DNA of 64,000 nt. Origin: Pseudomonas fragi (GTDB taxonomy: Bacteria; Pseudomonadota; Gammaproteobacteria; Pseudomonadales; Pseudomonadaceae). The stretch covers positions 3,968,001 through 4,032,000 of the forward strand of contig NZ_CP104861.1 in the NCBI RefSeq assembly GCF_025426255.1, given 5' to 3'. A program made the translations under genes and the position numbers. Shown here one piece after another: positions 50,857 through 61,367 of the stretch (within the stretch, counting starts at the first letter, position 1; each line of letters begins with the position of its first letter). Below the pieces are notes generated by a model, which ran no database searches, was not told the DNA's origin, and saw nothing but the letters and a program-made list of their open reading frames with translations.

Positions 50857-51867
50857 ATGGCTTTTAACATGAAAAACCGCAGCCTTCTGAGCCTGATGCA
50901 CCACACGCCACGTGAGTTGCACTACCTGCTCGATCTGTCCCGCGATCTCAAGCGCGCCAAGTACACCGGTACTGAAGAGCCGCACTTGAAAGGCAAAAAC
51001 ATTGCGCTGATTTTCGAAAAAACGTCGACCCGTACCCGTTGCGCATTCGAAGTTGCAGCCCACGACCAGGGCGCACACGTGACGTACATCGACCCGGTTT
51101 CCTCGCAAATCGGCCACAAAGAAAGCATGAAAGACACCGCCCGCGTGCTGGGCCGCATGTTTGATGCCATCGAATACCGTGGCTTTGAACAAGCCATTGT
51201 GGAAGAACTGGCCAAGTACGCTGGCGTGCCGGTATTCAACGGCCTGACCGCTGAGTTCCACCCGACGCAAATGATCGCCGACGTGCTGACCATGCGCGAA
51301 CACAGCGACAAGCCGCTGCACAACATCAGCTACGCGTACCTGGGCGATGCCCGCAACAACATGGGTAACTCGTTGCTGCTGATTGGCGCCAAGCTGGGCA
51401 TGGACGTGCGTATCGCCGCACCAAAAAGCCTGTGGCCGGAAGAATCGTTCGTCAAACAGTGCCAGGAATTCGCCAAGGAAAGCGGTGCCAAAATCACCCT
51501 GACCGAAGACCCGAAAGCTGCGGTCAAAGGCGTGGACTTTATCCACACCGACGTCTGGGTATCGATGGGCGAGCCGGTTGAAGCCTGGAACGACCGTATC
51601 AAGCTGCTGCTGCCTTACCAGGTCAACAGCGACATGATCAAAGCGGCAGAAAACCCACGCGTGAAGTTCATGCACTGTCTGCCAGCGTTCCACAACTGTG
51701 AAACCAAGGTCGGCAAGGATGTGGCCGAGCACCATCCAAACCTGAAAAACGGCATTGAAGTGACCGAAGAAGTGTTTGAGTCCCCGGTCAACATCGCCTT
51801 CGAGCAAGCCGAAAACCGCATGCATACCATCAAGGCGATCCTGGTAGCGGCGCTGGCTGATATCTAA
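50857..51867 (+). CDS. arcB: Catabolic ornithine carbamoyltransferase ArcB
   Basis: Phosphorolyses citrulline to ornithine and carbamoyl phosphate. The 336-residue length equals that of P. aeruginosa ArcB. The carbamoyl-phosphate site is FEKTSTRTRCAFEVAA, FHPTQMIADVLTM follows, and the ornithine-site HCLPAFHN lies near the C-terminus. AAGGAG is 7 bases before the ATG. It belongs to arcDABC. Confidence 0.98.
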   Translation: MAFNMKNRSLLSLMHHTPRELHYLLDLSRDLKRAKYTGTEEPHLKGKNIALIFEKTSTRTRCAFEVAAHDQGAHVTYIDPVSSQIGHKESMKDTARVLGRMFDAIEYRGFEQAIVEELAKYAGVPVFNGLTAEFHPTQMIADVLTMREHSDKPLHNISYAYLGDARNNMGNSLLLIGAKLGMDVRIAAPKSLWPEESFVKQCQEFAKESGAKITLTEDPKAAVKGVDFIHTDVWVSMGEPVEAWNDRIKLLLPYQVNSDMIKAAENPRVKFMHCLPAFHNCETKVGKDVAEHHPNLKNGIEVTEEVFESPVNIAFEQAENRMHTIKAILVAALADI

Positions 51868-51903
51868 GCCTGGCCCACAGTAGATGTGTAAACACACATC
51901 TAC

Positions 51904-51956
51904 TGTGGGAGCGAGCCCGCTCGCGAACGAGCTTCGCGAGCAGGCTCGCTCCCACA
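51904..51956. repeat. REP palindrome pair inside the arc operon
   Basis: TGTGGGAGCGAGCCCGCTCG and its inverted copy lie close together between arcB and arcC, so they are transcribed with the operon and can fold in its mRNA. Confidence 0.9.
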
Positions 51957-51991
51957 CAAGGCGCTCTCACACTTCTAAAAGGACATCCTGT

Positions 51992-52921
51992 ATGCGTATC
52001 GTCGTTGCACTGGGCGGTAACGCCCTCTTGCGTCGCGGCCAGCCCATGACCGCCGAGAACCAGCGCGAAAATATCCAGACCGCTACCGCCCAAATCGCTC
52101 GAATTGCCCACGGCAACGAGCTGGTAGTAGCCCACGGCAATGGTCCTCAGGTCGGCCTGCTGTCGCTGCAAGCCGCCGCTTATACGGCAGTAGCCCCCTA
52201 CCCGCTGGATGTACTCGGTGCTGAAACCGAAGGCATGATCGGCTACATGATCGAGCAAGAGCTGGGCAACCTGCTGCCACCAGAAGCGCCTTTCGCCACC
52301 CTGCTGACCCAGGTTGAAGTCGACCCCAAAGACCCGGCGTTTCAGAACCCGACCAAACCCATTGGCCCGGTCTACACCGAAAGCGAAGCCAAGAGCCTGG
52401 CCGCTGAAAAAGGCTGGAGCATTGCACCGGACGGCGACAAGTTCCGCCGCGTGGTAGCCAGCCCGAAACCCAAACGCATCTTCGAAATTCGCCCGATCAA
52501 ATGGCTGCTGGAAAAAGGCACCATCGTGATCTGCGCGGGCGGTGGCGGGATCCCGACCATGTATGGCGAAGACGGCAAGCTGCGCGGCATCGAAGCCGTA
52601 ATCGACAAGGACCTGGCCTCCTCGCTGCTGGCCCAACAGCTGGGCAGCGACCTGCTGGTGATCGCCACTGACGTGAATGCTGCCTTTATTGACTGGGGCA
52701 AGCCAACGCAGAAAGGCATTGCTCAGGCTCACCCGGATGAGTTGGAAAAGCTCGGTTTTGCCTCCGGTTCAATGGGACCAAAAGTGGAGGCTGCCTGCGA
52801 GTTTGCCCGTAAAACCGGCAAGACCGCTGTGATCGGCGCACTGGCGGATATCGAAGCAATCGTTCAAGGTAAGGCCGGTACTCGCGTCAGCACCGAAAAA
52901 CCGGGTATCACTTACTTCTAA
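51992..52921 (+). CDS. arcC: Carbamate kinase ArcC
   Basis: Transfers phosphate from carbamoyl phosphate to ADP, the ATP-yielding step of the deiminase pathway. The 309-residue protein starts MRIVVALGGNALLRRG. It shows VAHGNGPQVGLL, the VICAGGGGIPTM loop and DKDLASSLLAQQL, all family motifs. The ATG at 51992 has AAGGA about 9 bases upstream. An apparent extension upstream runs through the REP element and is not coding. A terminator follows. Confidence 0.97.
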   Translation: MRIVVALGGNALLRRGQPMTAENQRENIQTATAQIARIAHGNELVVAHGNGPQVGLLSLQAAAYTAVAPYPLDVLGAETEGMIGYMIEQELGNLLPPEAPFATLLTQVEVDPKDPAFQNPTKPIGPVYTESEAKSLAAEKGWSIAPDGDKFRRVVASPKPKRIFEIRPIKWLLEKGTIVICAGGGGIPTMYGEDGKLRGIEAVIDKDLASSLLAQQLGSDLLVIATDVNAAFIDWGKPTQKGIAQAHPDELEKLGFASGSMGPKVEAACEFARKTGKTAVIGALADIEAIVQGKAGTRVSTEKPGITYF

Positions 52922-52927
52922 GTCCCT

Positions 52928-52954
52928 GGGCAGGCCCCGGGGTCTGCCCTTTTT
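52928..52954 (+). terminator. Intrinsic terminator of arcDABC
   Basis: GGGCAG pairs with CTGCCC around a GC-rich loop and is followed by five T residues, 7 bases after the arcC stop. Confidence 0.88.
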
Positions 52955-52978
52955 CCCATAGCATCAAGGAGTACCCCT

Positions 52979-53338
52979 ATGGCCTCGTTCGAACCCGGTC
53001 ACCTGCATATCCATCGCGAACCGCTGCAGCCGGGCGACTTTGGGTATGACATCAAAATTGATTACCAGGTCGTTCAGGATCCCAAGGAAGGCAAGTCGAT
53101 GCAGTTCGACATGCATGGTCAGATCAACCAGAAGGACTTCAAAGAGTCGTTCACCCTGCCCAAGGACCTGGCTTACAACTTTGCCCATGACGCATTCCAG
53201 ATTGCCGTGAAACACGGCATTCCAAAAACCGCAGACATCCGCGCGATGCACGGTTACTACGACAAGATGTTTGCCGACGTCCTGGCCCAGCTCAACCACA
53301 AGCCTGGCGACCCGATCAAACCTGAACATCTGGAGTAA
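52979..53338 (+). CDS. DUF5064 protein, 119 residues
   Basis: Small soluble protein of the Pseudomonas DUF5064 family, function unknown. It begins MASFEPGHLHIHREPLQPGD, contains QFDMHGQINQKDFKESFTLP and ends KPGDPIKPEHLE. It has no signal peptide or membrane segment. AAGGAG lies 8 bases before the ATG. It follows arcC after 57 bases but behind a terminator, so it may be transcribed separately or by read-through under low oxygen. A REP pair follows its stop. Confidence 0.85.
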   Translation: MASFEPGHLHIHREPLQPGDFGYDIKIDYQVVQDPKEGKSMQFDMHGQINQKDFKESFTLPKDLAYNFAHDAFQIAVKHGIPKTADIRAMHGYYDKMFADVLAQLNHKPGDPIKPEHLE

Positions 53339-53366
53339 TTCAGCCACTTGATGATGGCTGCGCTTT

Positions 53367-53453
53367 TGTGGGAGCGAGCTTGCTCGCGATGCAGGCAACG
53401 CAGTTTTACTGTTAGGCCGTGTTGATGCCATCGCGAGCAAGCCCGCTCCCACG
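53367..53453. repeat. REP palindrome pair
   Basis: TGTGGGAGCGAGCTTGCTCG and its inverted copy with a longer spacer lie between the DUF5064 gene and gcsR. Confidence 0.9.
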
Positions 53454-53522
53454 GAATTTCACCTATCCTCCCCGCCAAGGCATACTGGCCATCCCCGCTG
53501 GCCAGAAGTGTTCCTTGTTCCC

Positions 53523-55031
53523 ATGCGTATCCATGTCAGTTTTATCGACCGTGTCGGCATCACCCAGGAAGTCCTGGCCCTGCTCGGCGGGCGTAACCTC
53601 AACCTGGATGCGGTGGAGATGGTCCCGCCCAACGTCTACATCGATGCCCCGACCCTGAGCCCGCAAGTACTCGACGAACTGCGCGAAGCCCTGTTCAGCG
53701 TCAAGGGCGTGCAATCGGTGACAGTGGTCGACATCCTTCCCGGCCAACGCCGCCACTTGCAACTCGACGCCTTGCTCGCGGCCATGACCGATCCGGTACT
53801 GGCGCTGGACAGCCAAGGCCATGTGCTGCTGGCCAACCCGGCACTGGTGGCCCTGTACGGCCATGAACCGACCGGCGAAAGCATCGGCGAGCTGTTCACC
53901 GACCCCGGACTGCTCGACGTGCTGCTGGAAAACGGCTTTCGCCTGCCATTGCGCGAAGTCACACTCAACGGCCATCCGTTGATGCTCGATGCCACGCCGA
54001 TCACCGATGCGGGTGCCCTGCTGACCCTGTATCAACCGAGCCGTATCGGCGAGCGCCTAGCCGCGTTGCACCACGACCATGCCGAAGGCTTTGATGCCCT
54101 GCTCGGCGAGTCGCCTGCGATTCGCACGCTTAAAGCCCGCGCACAGCGTGTGGCCGCGCTGGACGCGCCCTTGTTGATCCAGGGTGAAACTGGTACTGGC
54201 AAGGAATTGGTGGCCCGCGCCTGCCATGCCATCAGTGATCGCTTTGGCGCGCCGTTTCTGGCCCTCAACTGCGCTGCACTTCCGGAAAACCTGGCCGAAA
54301 GCGAGCTCTTCGGTTATGCCCCCGGCGCCTTCACCGGTGCCCAGCGTGGCGGCAAGCCGGGGCTGATGGAGTTGGCCAACCACGGTACGGTTTTCCTCGA
54401 TGAAATCGCCGAAATGTCCCCCTACCTGCAAGCCAAGCTGCTGCGTTTTCTCAATGACGGCAGCTTCCGCCGGGTGGGCGGCGAACGCGAGGTCAAGGTC
54501 AATGTGCGGATCCTCAGTGCCACTCACCGCAACCTGGAAAAAATGGTCAACGAGGGCACCTTTCGCGAAGATCTGTTCTACCGACTGAATGTGCTCAATA
54601 TCGAAGTACCGCCGCTGCGCGAGCGCGGCCAGGATATTTTGCTGCTGGCGCGCACCTTCATGCAGCAGGCCTGCACTCAGATCCAGCGCCCGGTATGCCG
54701 ACTGGCGCCGGGCACCTACCCGGCCCTGCTGGGCAATCGCTGGCCCGGTAACGTACGCCAATTGCAGAACGTGATCTTTCGCGCTGCCGCCATTTGTGAA
54801 AGTAACCTGGTCGACATTGGCGACCTGGACATCGCTGGCACCTCGGTTGCGCGGCAAAGTGACGGCGAGATTGAAACCCTTGAGCACGCCGTCGAGTCCT
54901 TCGAAAAGGCGTTGCTGGAAAAGCTCTACGTCAGCTACCCCTCGACCCGTCAACTGGCCAACCGCCTGCAAACCAGCCACACCGCCATTGCCCACCGGCT
55001 ACGCAAATACGGCATCCCGGGTAAAGCCTGA
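53523..55031 (+). CDS. gcsR: TyrR-like enhancer-binding regulator GcsR
   Basis: Sigma-54 activator of the glycine cleavage operon that responds to glycine, 502 residues. An N-terminal ACT-like domain (1-75, MRIHVSFIDRVGITQEVLAL) is followed by a PAS-like region (about 80-190) and an AAA+ domain. That domain has Walker A GETGTGKE at 221-228 and the sigma-54 contact loop GAFTGA at 268-273. A C-terminal TyrR-type helix-turn-helix follows (YPSTRQLANRLQTSHTAIAH). The intact GAFTGA loop, unlike E. coli TyrR, fits true sigma-54 activation. It lies directly upstream of gcvH, whose promoter has a matching palindrome and a -24/-12 element. Confidence 0.94.
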   Translation: MRIHVSFIDRVGITQEVLALLGGRNLNLDAVEMVPPNVYIDAPTLSPQVLDELREALFSVKGVQSVTVVDILPGQRRHLQLDALLAAMTDPVLALDSQGHVLLANPALVALYGHEPTGESIGELFTDPGLLDVLLENGFRLPLREVTLNGHPLMLDATPITDAGALLTLYQPSRIGERLAALHHDHAEGFDALLGESPAIRTLKARAQRVAALDAPLLIQGETGTGKELVARACHAISDRFGAPFLALNCAALPENLAESELFGYAPGAFTGAQRGGKPGLMELANHGTVFLDEIAEMSPYLQAKLLRFLNDGSFRRVGGEREVKVNVRILSATHRNLEKMVNEGTFREDLFYRLNVLNIEVPPLRERGQDILLLARTFMQQACTQIQRPVCRLAPGTYPALLGNRWPGNVRQLQNVIFRAAAICESNLVDIGDLDIAGTSVARQSDGEIETLEHAVESFEKALLEKLYVSYPSTRQLANRLQTSHTAIAHRLRKYGIPGKA

Positions 55032-55044
55032 CGCGCTCATTCCC

Positions 55045-55133
55045 CTGTGGGAGCGAGCCTGCTCGCGCGTGAATCGACCCGTAATCACGGTCAGACCGCG
55101 TCGCAGGCATCGCGAGCAGGCTCGCTCCCACAG
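55045..55133. repeat. REP palindrome pair
   Basis: CTGTGGGAGCGAGCCTGCTC and its inverted copy lie between gcsR and the gcvH control region. Confidence 0.9.
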
Positions 55134-55149
55134 AGCCCTCCCCTCGTCC

Positions 55150-55184
55150 GTATCGATATCACTCCAGTGGAGCGATATCGATAC
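55150..55184. promoter_or_regulatory. 35-bp near-perfect palindrome upstream of gcvH
   Basis: The left arm GTATCGATATC-A-CTCCA mirrors TGGAG-C-GATATCGATAC, with one mismatched pair and a central G. It lies about 60 bases upstream of the GcsR-like site. It could be a second regulator site or a weak terminator for gcsR. It does not match the GcsR consensus well. Confidence 0.55.
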
Positions 55185-55243
55185 AGCCCCTCTAAACCGC
55201 AGCCACGCAAGGCTTTGATCCTCTTGAATTTTTTTATTGCCTT

Positions 55244-55271
55244 TGTGCTGTAGCGATTTCGCTACAGCACA
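55244..55271. promoter_or_regulatory. GcsR binding site candidate
   Basis: A perfect palindrome with arms TGTGCTGTAGCGA and TCGCTACAGCACA around TT. Its core TGTAGCG-N4-CGCTACA (55249-55266) closely resembles the GcsR site reported in P. aeruginosa (TGTAACG-N4-CGTTCCG). It lies about 60 bases upstream of the -24/-12 promoter, a normal enhancer position. Confidence 0.75.
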
Positions 55272-55330
55272 GTTGTAAATCTGATCCTTATAAATACATA
55301 ACTAATTGATAGATAAGGATATTTATAAAC

Positions 55331-55346
55331 TGGCAGCCATTTTGCA
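55331..55346 (+). promoter_or_regulatory. Sigma-54 promoter of gcvH-gcvP-sdaA-gcvT
   Basis: TGGCAG-CCATT-TTGCA shows the invariant GG and GC separated by 10 bases, as RpoN promoters require. It lies about 77 bases before the gcvH ATG and downstream of the GcsR-like site. Confidence 0.85.
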
Positions 55347-55422
55347 ATGAACTCTCAATAAGCTCGGTCTTCACGAGCATTTACCTGTGACCACCAGACA
55401 TGTCTGGCCCTGAGGAGTTTCC

Positions 55423-55806
55423 ATGAGCGAATTGCGTTTTACTGAAGACCACGAATGGCTGCGCGCCGAAGCCGACGGCAGCGTAACCGTGGGGATTACC
55501 GCGTTTGCGCAAAACGCTCTGGGTGACGTGGTGTTTGTGCAGTTGCCTGAGTTGCAGTCCTACGACAAGGGTGCAGAAGCCGCTACTGTTGAGTCGGTCA
55601 AGGCTGCCAGTGGCGTGTACATGCCTTTGGACGGTGAAGTGCTCGAAGTGAACCCCGCGCTCGACAGCAGCCCGGAACTGGTCAACGAAGATCCGCTGGG
55701 CGAAGGCTGGTTCTTCCGTTTCAAGCCCGCCGATGCCGATGCGCTCGACAAGCTGCTCGATCAGGACGCCTACGACCGCCTGATCAAAGCCCAAGACGAC
55801 AACTGA
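55423..55806 (+). CDS. gcvH: Glycine cleavage system H protein
   Basis: Lipoyl carrier that shuttles the methylamine group between GcvP and GcvT. The 127-residue protein has the lipoylated Lys60 in ATVESVKAASGVYMP and a typical EDHEWLRAE start. The ATG at 55423 follows GAGGAGT by 6 bases. It is first gene of the GcsR-controlled operon, and gcvP starts 10 bases downstream. Pseudomonads often carry two gcv sets; this is the gcsR-linked one. Confidence 0.97.
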   Translation: MSELRFTEDHEWLRAEADGSVTVGITAFAQNALGDVVFVQLPELQSYDKGAEAATVESVKAASGVYMPLDGEVLEVNPALDSSPELVNEDPLGEGWFFRFKPADADALDKLLDQDAYDRLIKAQDDN

Positions 55807-55816
55807 GAACTCAGCC

Positions 55817-58675
55817 ATGACTATCAATCTCAGCACTGCCAATGAATTCATCGCCCGCCATATCGGCCCGCGCCAGGCCGATGAGCAGGCGATGCTTGCC
55901 ACCCTCGGCTTTGATTCCCTTGAAGGCCTCAGCGCCAGCGTGATCCCGGAAAGCATCAAGGGCACCAGCGTGCTCAACTTGCCGGCGGGTCAAAGCGAAG
56001 CCGATGCACTGGCCTCGATCAAAGCCATCGCAGCCAAGAACCAGCTGTGCAAAACCTATATCGGCCAGGGCTACTACAACTGCCACACGCCTTCACCGAT
56101 CCTGCGCAACCTGCTGGAAAACCCGGCCTGGTACACCGCTTACACGCCGTATCAGCCTGAAATTTCCCAAGGCCGTCTCGAAGCGCTGCTCAACTTCCAG
56201 ACCCTGATCAGCGACCTTAGCGGCCTGCCGATTGCCAACGCTTCATTGCTCGACGAAGCCACCGCCGCTGCCGAAGCGATGACCTTTTGCAAACGCCTGA
56301 GCAAGAACAAAAACAGCCACAGCTTCTTTGCGTCCAGCCACTGCCACCCGCAAACCCTCGACGTGCTGCGCACCCGTGCCGAGCCGCTGGGCATTGAGGT
56401 GGTGGTCGCTGACGAACGCGAGCTGACTGACGTATCGATCTTCTTCGGCGCTCTGCTGCAGTACCCGGCAAGCAACGGTGACGTGTTCGACTACCGTACA
56501 TTGGTTGAGCGTTTCCACACGGCCAACGCACTGGTGGCCGTTGCCGCCGATCTGCTGGCCCTGACCCTGCTGACGCCTCCGGGCGAGTTCGGTGCTGACG
56601 TGGCCATCGGCAGCGCCCAGCGTTTTGGCGTGCCCCTGGGCTTTGGTGGCCCGCACGCGGCTTACTTCGCTACCCGCGACGCGTTCAAGCGCGACATGCC
56701 TGGCCGTCTGGTCGGCGTTTCGGTTGACCGTCACGGCAAACCGGCACTGCGCCTGGCCATGCAAACCCGCGAGCAACATATCCGCCGCGAGAAGGCCACG
56801 AGCAACATCTGCACCGCGCAAGTGCTGTTGGCCAACATCGCCAGCATGTACGCCGTGTACCACGGTCCCAAAGGCCTGACCCAGATCGCTGGGCGCATTC
56901 ACCAACTGACCGCGATCCTGGCTCAGGGCCTGAGCGCGCTGGGGCTGAAAGTCGAGCAAGAACAGTTCTTCGACACGCTGACTCTCAACACCGCCAGCGC
57001 CACCACCGCCCTGCACGCCAAGGCCCACGCACAAAGCATCAACCTGCGTGTGGTCGACGATCAGCGTCTGGGCCTGTCGCTGGATGAAACCAGCAGCCAG
57101 AGCGACGTAATCGCCCTGTGGACCCTGCTCGCCGCCGATGGTCAGACCCTGCCTGACTTCGACGCACTGGCCCAGACCGTGACCGGCACCCTGCCAGCCG
57201 CCTTGGTGCGCCAGTCACCGATCCTCAGCCACCCGGTGTTCAACCGTTACCACTCTGAAACCGAACTGATGCGTTACCTGCGTCGTCTGGCGGACAAGGA
57301 CCTGGCGCTGGACCGCACCATGATCCCGCTGGGTTCGTGCACCATGAAGCTCAACGCTGCCAGCGAAATGATCCCGGTGACCTGGGCCGAGTTCGGCAGC
57401 CTGCACCCCTTTGCTCCTGCCGAGCAAAGCCTGGGCTATCAACAACTGACCACAGAACTTGAGGCCATGCTCTGCGCGGCCACCGGTTACGACGCCATAT
57501 CCTTGCAACCGAACGCCGGTTCCCAAGGCGAGTACGCCGGTCTGTTGGCGATCCGCGCCTATCACCAGAGCCGTGGCGAAGAGCGCCGCGACATCTGCCT
57601 GATCCCGTCTTCGGCCCACGGTACCAACCCGGCAACTGCCAACATGGCCGGTATGCGCGTGGTGGTAACGGCCTGTGATGCACGGGGCAACGTCGATATT
57701 GAAGACCTGCGCGCCAAGGCCATCGAGCACCGCGATCACCTCGCCGCGCTGATGATCACCTACCCGTCGACCCACGGTGTGTTCGAAGAAGGCATCCGCG
57801 AAATCTGCGGCATCATTCATGACAACGGCGGCCAGGTGTACATCGACGGCGCTAACATGAACGCGATGGTGGGCCTGTGCGCACCGGGCAAGTTCGGCGG
57901 CGACGTGTCCCACCTCAACCTGCACAAAACCTTCTGCATCCCACATGGCGGTGGCGGCCCGGGTGTTGGCCCGATTGGCGTCAAATCGCACCTCACGCCG
58001 TTCCTGCCGGGTCACGCGGCAATGGAACGCAAGGAAGGCGCGGTATGTGCGGCACCGTTCGGCAGCGCCAGCATCTTGCCAATCACCTGGATGTACATCC
58101 GCATGATGGGCGGCGAAGGTCTCAAGCGCGCTTCGCAGCTGGCCATCCTCAATGCCAACTACATCGCCCGTCGTCTCGAGGAGCACTACCCGGTGCTGTA
58201 CTCGGGCAGCAATGGCCTGGTGGCCCACGAATGCATCCTCGACCTGCGCCCGCTCAAGGAAACCAGCGGTATCAGCGTCGATGACGTGGCCAAGCGCCTG
58301 ATCGACTTTGGCTTCCACGCTCCAACCATGTCGTTCCCGGTGGCAGGCACGTTGATGATCGAGCCAACCGAAAGCGAATCCAAGGAAGAACTGGACCGCT
58401 TCTGCAACGCCATGATCTGTATCCGTGAAGAAATTCGCGCCGTTGAAAACGGCAGCCTGGACAAGGAAGACAACCCGCTGAAAAACGCTCCGCATACCGC
58501 CGCTGAAATGGTCGGCGAATGGACCCACCCGTACAGCCGCGAACAAGCGGTGTACCCGGTTGCATCCCTGATCGAAGGCAAGTACTGGCCACCGGTTGGC
58601 CGGGTCGACAACGTGTTTGGCGACCGCAACCTGATTTGCGCCTGCCCTTCGATCGAAAGCTATCAGGAAGCATAA
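55817..58675 (+). CDS. gcvP: Glycine dehydrogenase (decarboxylating) GcvP
   Basis: PLP-dependent P protein that decarboxylates glycine and passes the aminomethyl group to lipoyl-GcvH. The 952-residue enzyme has the usual fused two-half structure, with the PLP lysine K704 in HLNLHKTFCIPHGGGGPG. FIARHIGPR near the start, QTREQHIRREKATSNICTAQ in the first half and NAGSQGEYAGL in the second are family motifs. It lies between gcvH (10 bases) and sdaA (153 bases with a REP pair). Confidence 0.98.
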   Translation: MTINLSTANEFIARHIGPRQADEQAMLATLGFDSLEGLSASVIPESIKGTSVLNLPAGQSEADALASIKAIAAKNQLCKTYIGQGYYNCHTPSPILRNLLENPAWYTAYTPYQPEISQGRLEALLNFQTLISDLSGLPIANASLLDEATAAAEAMTFCKRLSKNKNSHSFFASSHCHPQTLDVLRTRAEPLGIEVVVADERELTDVSIFFGALLQYPASNGDVFDYRTLVERFHTANALVAVAADLLALTLLTPPGEFGADVAIGSAQRFGVPLGFGGPHAAYFATRDAFKRDMPGRLVGVSVDRHGKPALRLAMQTREQHIRREKATSNICTAQVLLANIASMYAVYHGPKGLTQIAGRIHQLTAILAQGLSALGLKVEQEQFFDTLTLNTASATTALHAKAHAQSINLRVVDDQRLGLSLDETSSQSDVIALWTLLAADGQTLPDFDALAQTVTGTLPAALVRQSPILSHPVFNRYHSETELMRYLRRLADKDLALDRTMIPLGSCTMKLNAASEMIPVTWAEFGSLHPFAPAEQSLGYQQLTTELEAMLCAATGYDAISLQPNAGSQGEYAGLLAIRAYHQSRGEERRDICLIPSSAHGTNPATANMAGMRVVVTACDARGNVDIEDLRAKAIEHRDHLAALMITYPSTHGVFEEGIREICGIIHDNGGQVYIDGANMNAMVGLCAPGKFGGDVSHLNLHKTFCIPHGGGGPGVGPIGVKSHLTPFLPGHAAMERKEGAVCAAPFGSASILPITWMYIRMMGGEGLKRASQLAILNANYIARRLEEHYPVLYSGSNGLVAHECILDLRPLKETSGISVDDVAKRLIDFGFHAPTMSFPVAGTLMIEPTESESKEELDRFCNAMICIREEIRAVENGSLDKEDNPLKNAPHTAAEMVGEWTHPYSREQAVYPVASLIEGKYWPPVGRVDNVFGDRNLICACPSIESYQEA

Positions 58676-58699
58676 GCAACCGGGTCATGGAGATCCAAA

Positions 58700-58786
58700 T
58701 GTGGGAGCGGGCTTGCTCGCGATACAGGCAATGCGGTTTTGCAGCCAGACCGCAGTGATGCTATCGCAGGCAAGCCAGCTCCCACA
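58700..58786. repeat. REP palindrome pair inside the gcv operon
   Basis: TGTGGGAGCGGGCTTGCTCG and a diverged inverted copy ending in CCAGCTCCCACA lie between gcvP and sdaA, where P. aeruginosa carries glyA2. Confidence 0.88.
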
Positions 58787-58828
58787 GGGATCGAAGTTGC
58801 ACTACACAATAAGAAACCGGAGAACCCT

Positions 58829-60205
<1,377 letters not shown>

Positions 60206-60222
60206 TTTTCAAGGAGTCTCGA

Positions 60223-61347
60223 ATGTCCACCGAACAACTGCTTCAAACCCCGCTGCACGCACTGCACCTTGAACTCGGTGCCCGTATGGTGCCGTTCGCC
60301 GGCTACGACATGCCCGTGCAGTACCCGCTGGGGGTGATGAAAGAACACCAGCACACCCGTGAACAGGCCGGGTTGTTCGATGTATCGCACATGGGCCAGA
60401 TCCGCCTGATCGGCGCTGATGCAGCCAAGGCCCTTGAAACTCTGGTGCCGGTCGACATCATCGACCTGCCGGAGGGCATGCAACGCTATGCCATGTTCAC
60501 CAACGAACAAGGTGGCATCCTCGATGACTTGATGGTTGCCAATCTGGGCAATAACGAACTGTTTTTGGTGGTTAACGCCGCGTGCAAGGATCAGGACCTG
60601 GCGCATCTGCGCAAGCATTTGAGCGCCCACTGCCAGATCCAGCCGTTGTTTGAAGAGCGCGCCCTGCTCGCCCTGCAAGGCCCGGCAGCCGTCAACGTGC
60701 TGCAACGCCTGGCGCCAGAAGTGGCAAAAATGACCTTTATGCAATTTGCCCCGGTGACATTGCTGGGCGCGGACTGCTACGTCAGCCGCTCTGGCTATAC
60801 CGGCGAAGACGGCTTTGAGATTTCAGTACCGGCCGATCGCGCCGAAGAACTGGCACGTCGCCTGCTGGCAGAACCAGAAGTCCAGGCCATCGGCCTCGGC
60901 GCACGGGACTCGCTGCGCCTGGAAGCTGGCCTGTGCCTGTACGGGCATGACATGAACGACAGCACCACGCCAATTGAGGCCAGCCTGCTGTGGGCAATCT
61001 CCAAGGCTCGCCGCGCCGATGGCCTGCGTCCTGGCGGGTTCCCGGGTGCCGAGAGCATCTTTGCCCAGCAGCAAAATGGCGTGGCACGCAAACGCGTGGG
61101 CTTGCTGCCACAGGAGCGCACCCCGGTACGTGAAGGCGCGGAAATTGTCGACGCCGACGGCACTGTGATTGGAACTGTGTGCAGCGGCGGTTTTGGCCCA
61201 ACTCTGGGCGCGCCCCTGGCAATGGCTTATCTGGATATCGCGTTCACCCCGGTGGACTCTGAAGTCTGGGCGATTGTGCGAGGCAAGCGTGTACCCATGA
61301 AAGTGTCGAAAATGCCATTTGTCGCACAGCGTTATTACAGAGGCTAA
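60223..61347 (+). CDS. gcvT: Aminomethyltransferase GcvT
   Basis: T protein that releases ammonia from lipoyl-bound methylamine and forms 5,10-methylene-tetrahydrofolate. The 374-residue protein shows VPFAGYDMPVQYP, GLFDVSHMGQIRL, SRSGYTGEDGFEI and the folate-site GLGARDSLRLEAGLCLYGHDM. AAGGAG lies 7 bases before the ATG. It is the last gene of gcvH-gcvP-sdaA-gcvT, and a stem-loop follows 20 bases after the stop. Confidence 0.97.
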   Translation: MSTEQLLQTPLHALHLELGARMVPFAGYDMPVQYPLGVMKEHQHTREQAGLFDVSHMGQIRLIGADAAKALETLVPVDIIDLPEGMQRYAMFTNEQGGILDDLMVANLGNNELFLVVNAACKDQDLAHLRKHLSAHCQIQPLFEERALLALQGPAAVNVLQRLAPEVAKMTFMQFAPVTLLGADCYVSRSGYTGEDGFEISVPADRAEELARRLLAEPEVQAIGLGARDSLRLEAGLCLYGHDMNDSTTPIEASLLWAISKARRADGLRPGGFPGAESIFAQQQNGVARKRVGLLPQERTPVREGAEIVDADGTVIGTVCSGGFGPTLGAPLAMAYLDIAFTPVDSEVWAIVRGKRVPMKVSKMPFVAQRYYRG

Positions 61348-61367
61348 GCGTCTAACCTCAAGTAAGA

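Noticed and set aside
50779..51957. 392-codon open frame on the minus strand opposite arcB
   Set aside because: Its start lies in a REP element and it is otherwise antisense to arcB.
51904..55133. Recurrent REP palindromes as a CRISPR array
   Set aside because: The repeats are inverted doublets separated by kilobases of genes. There are no evenly spaced direct repeats and no cas genes.
57215..58546. 443-codon open frame on the minus strand
   Set aside because: Antisense shadow of gcvP with no motif support.
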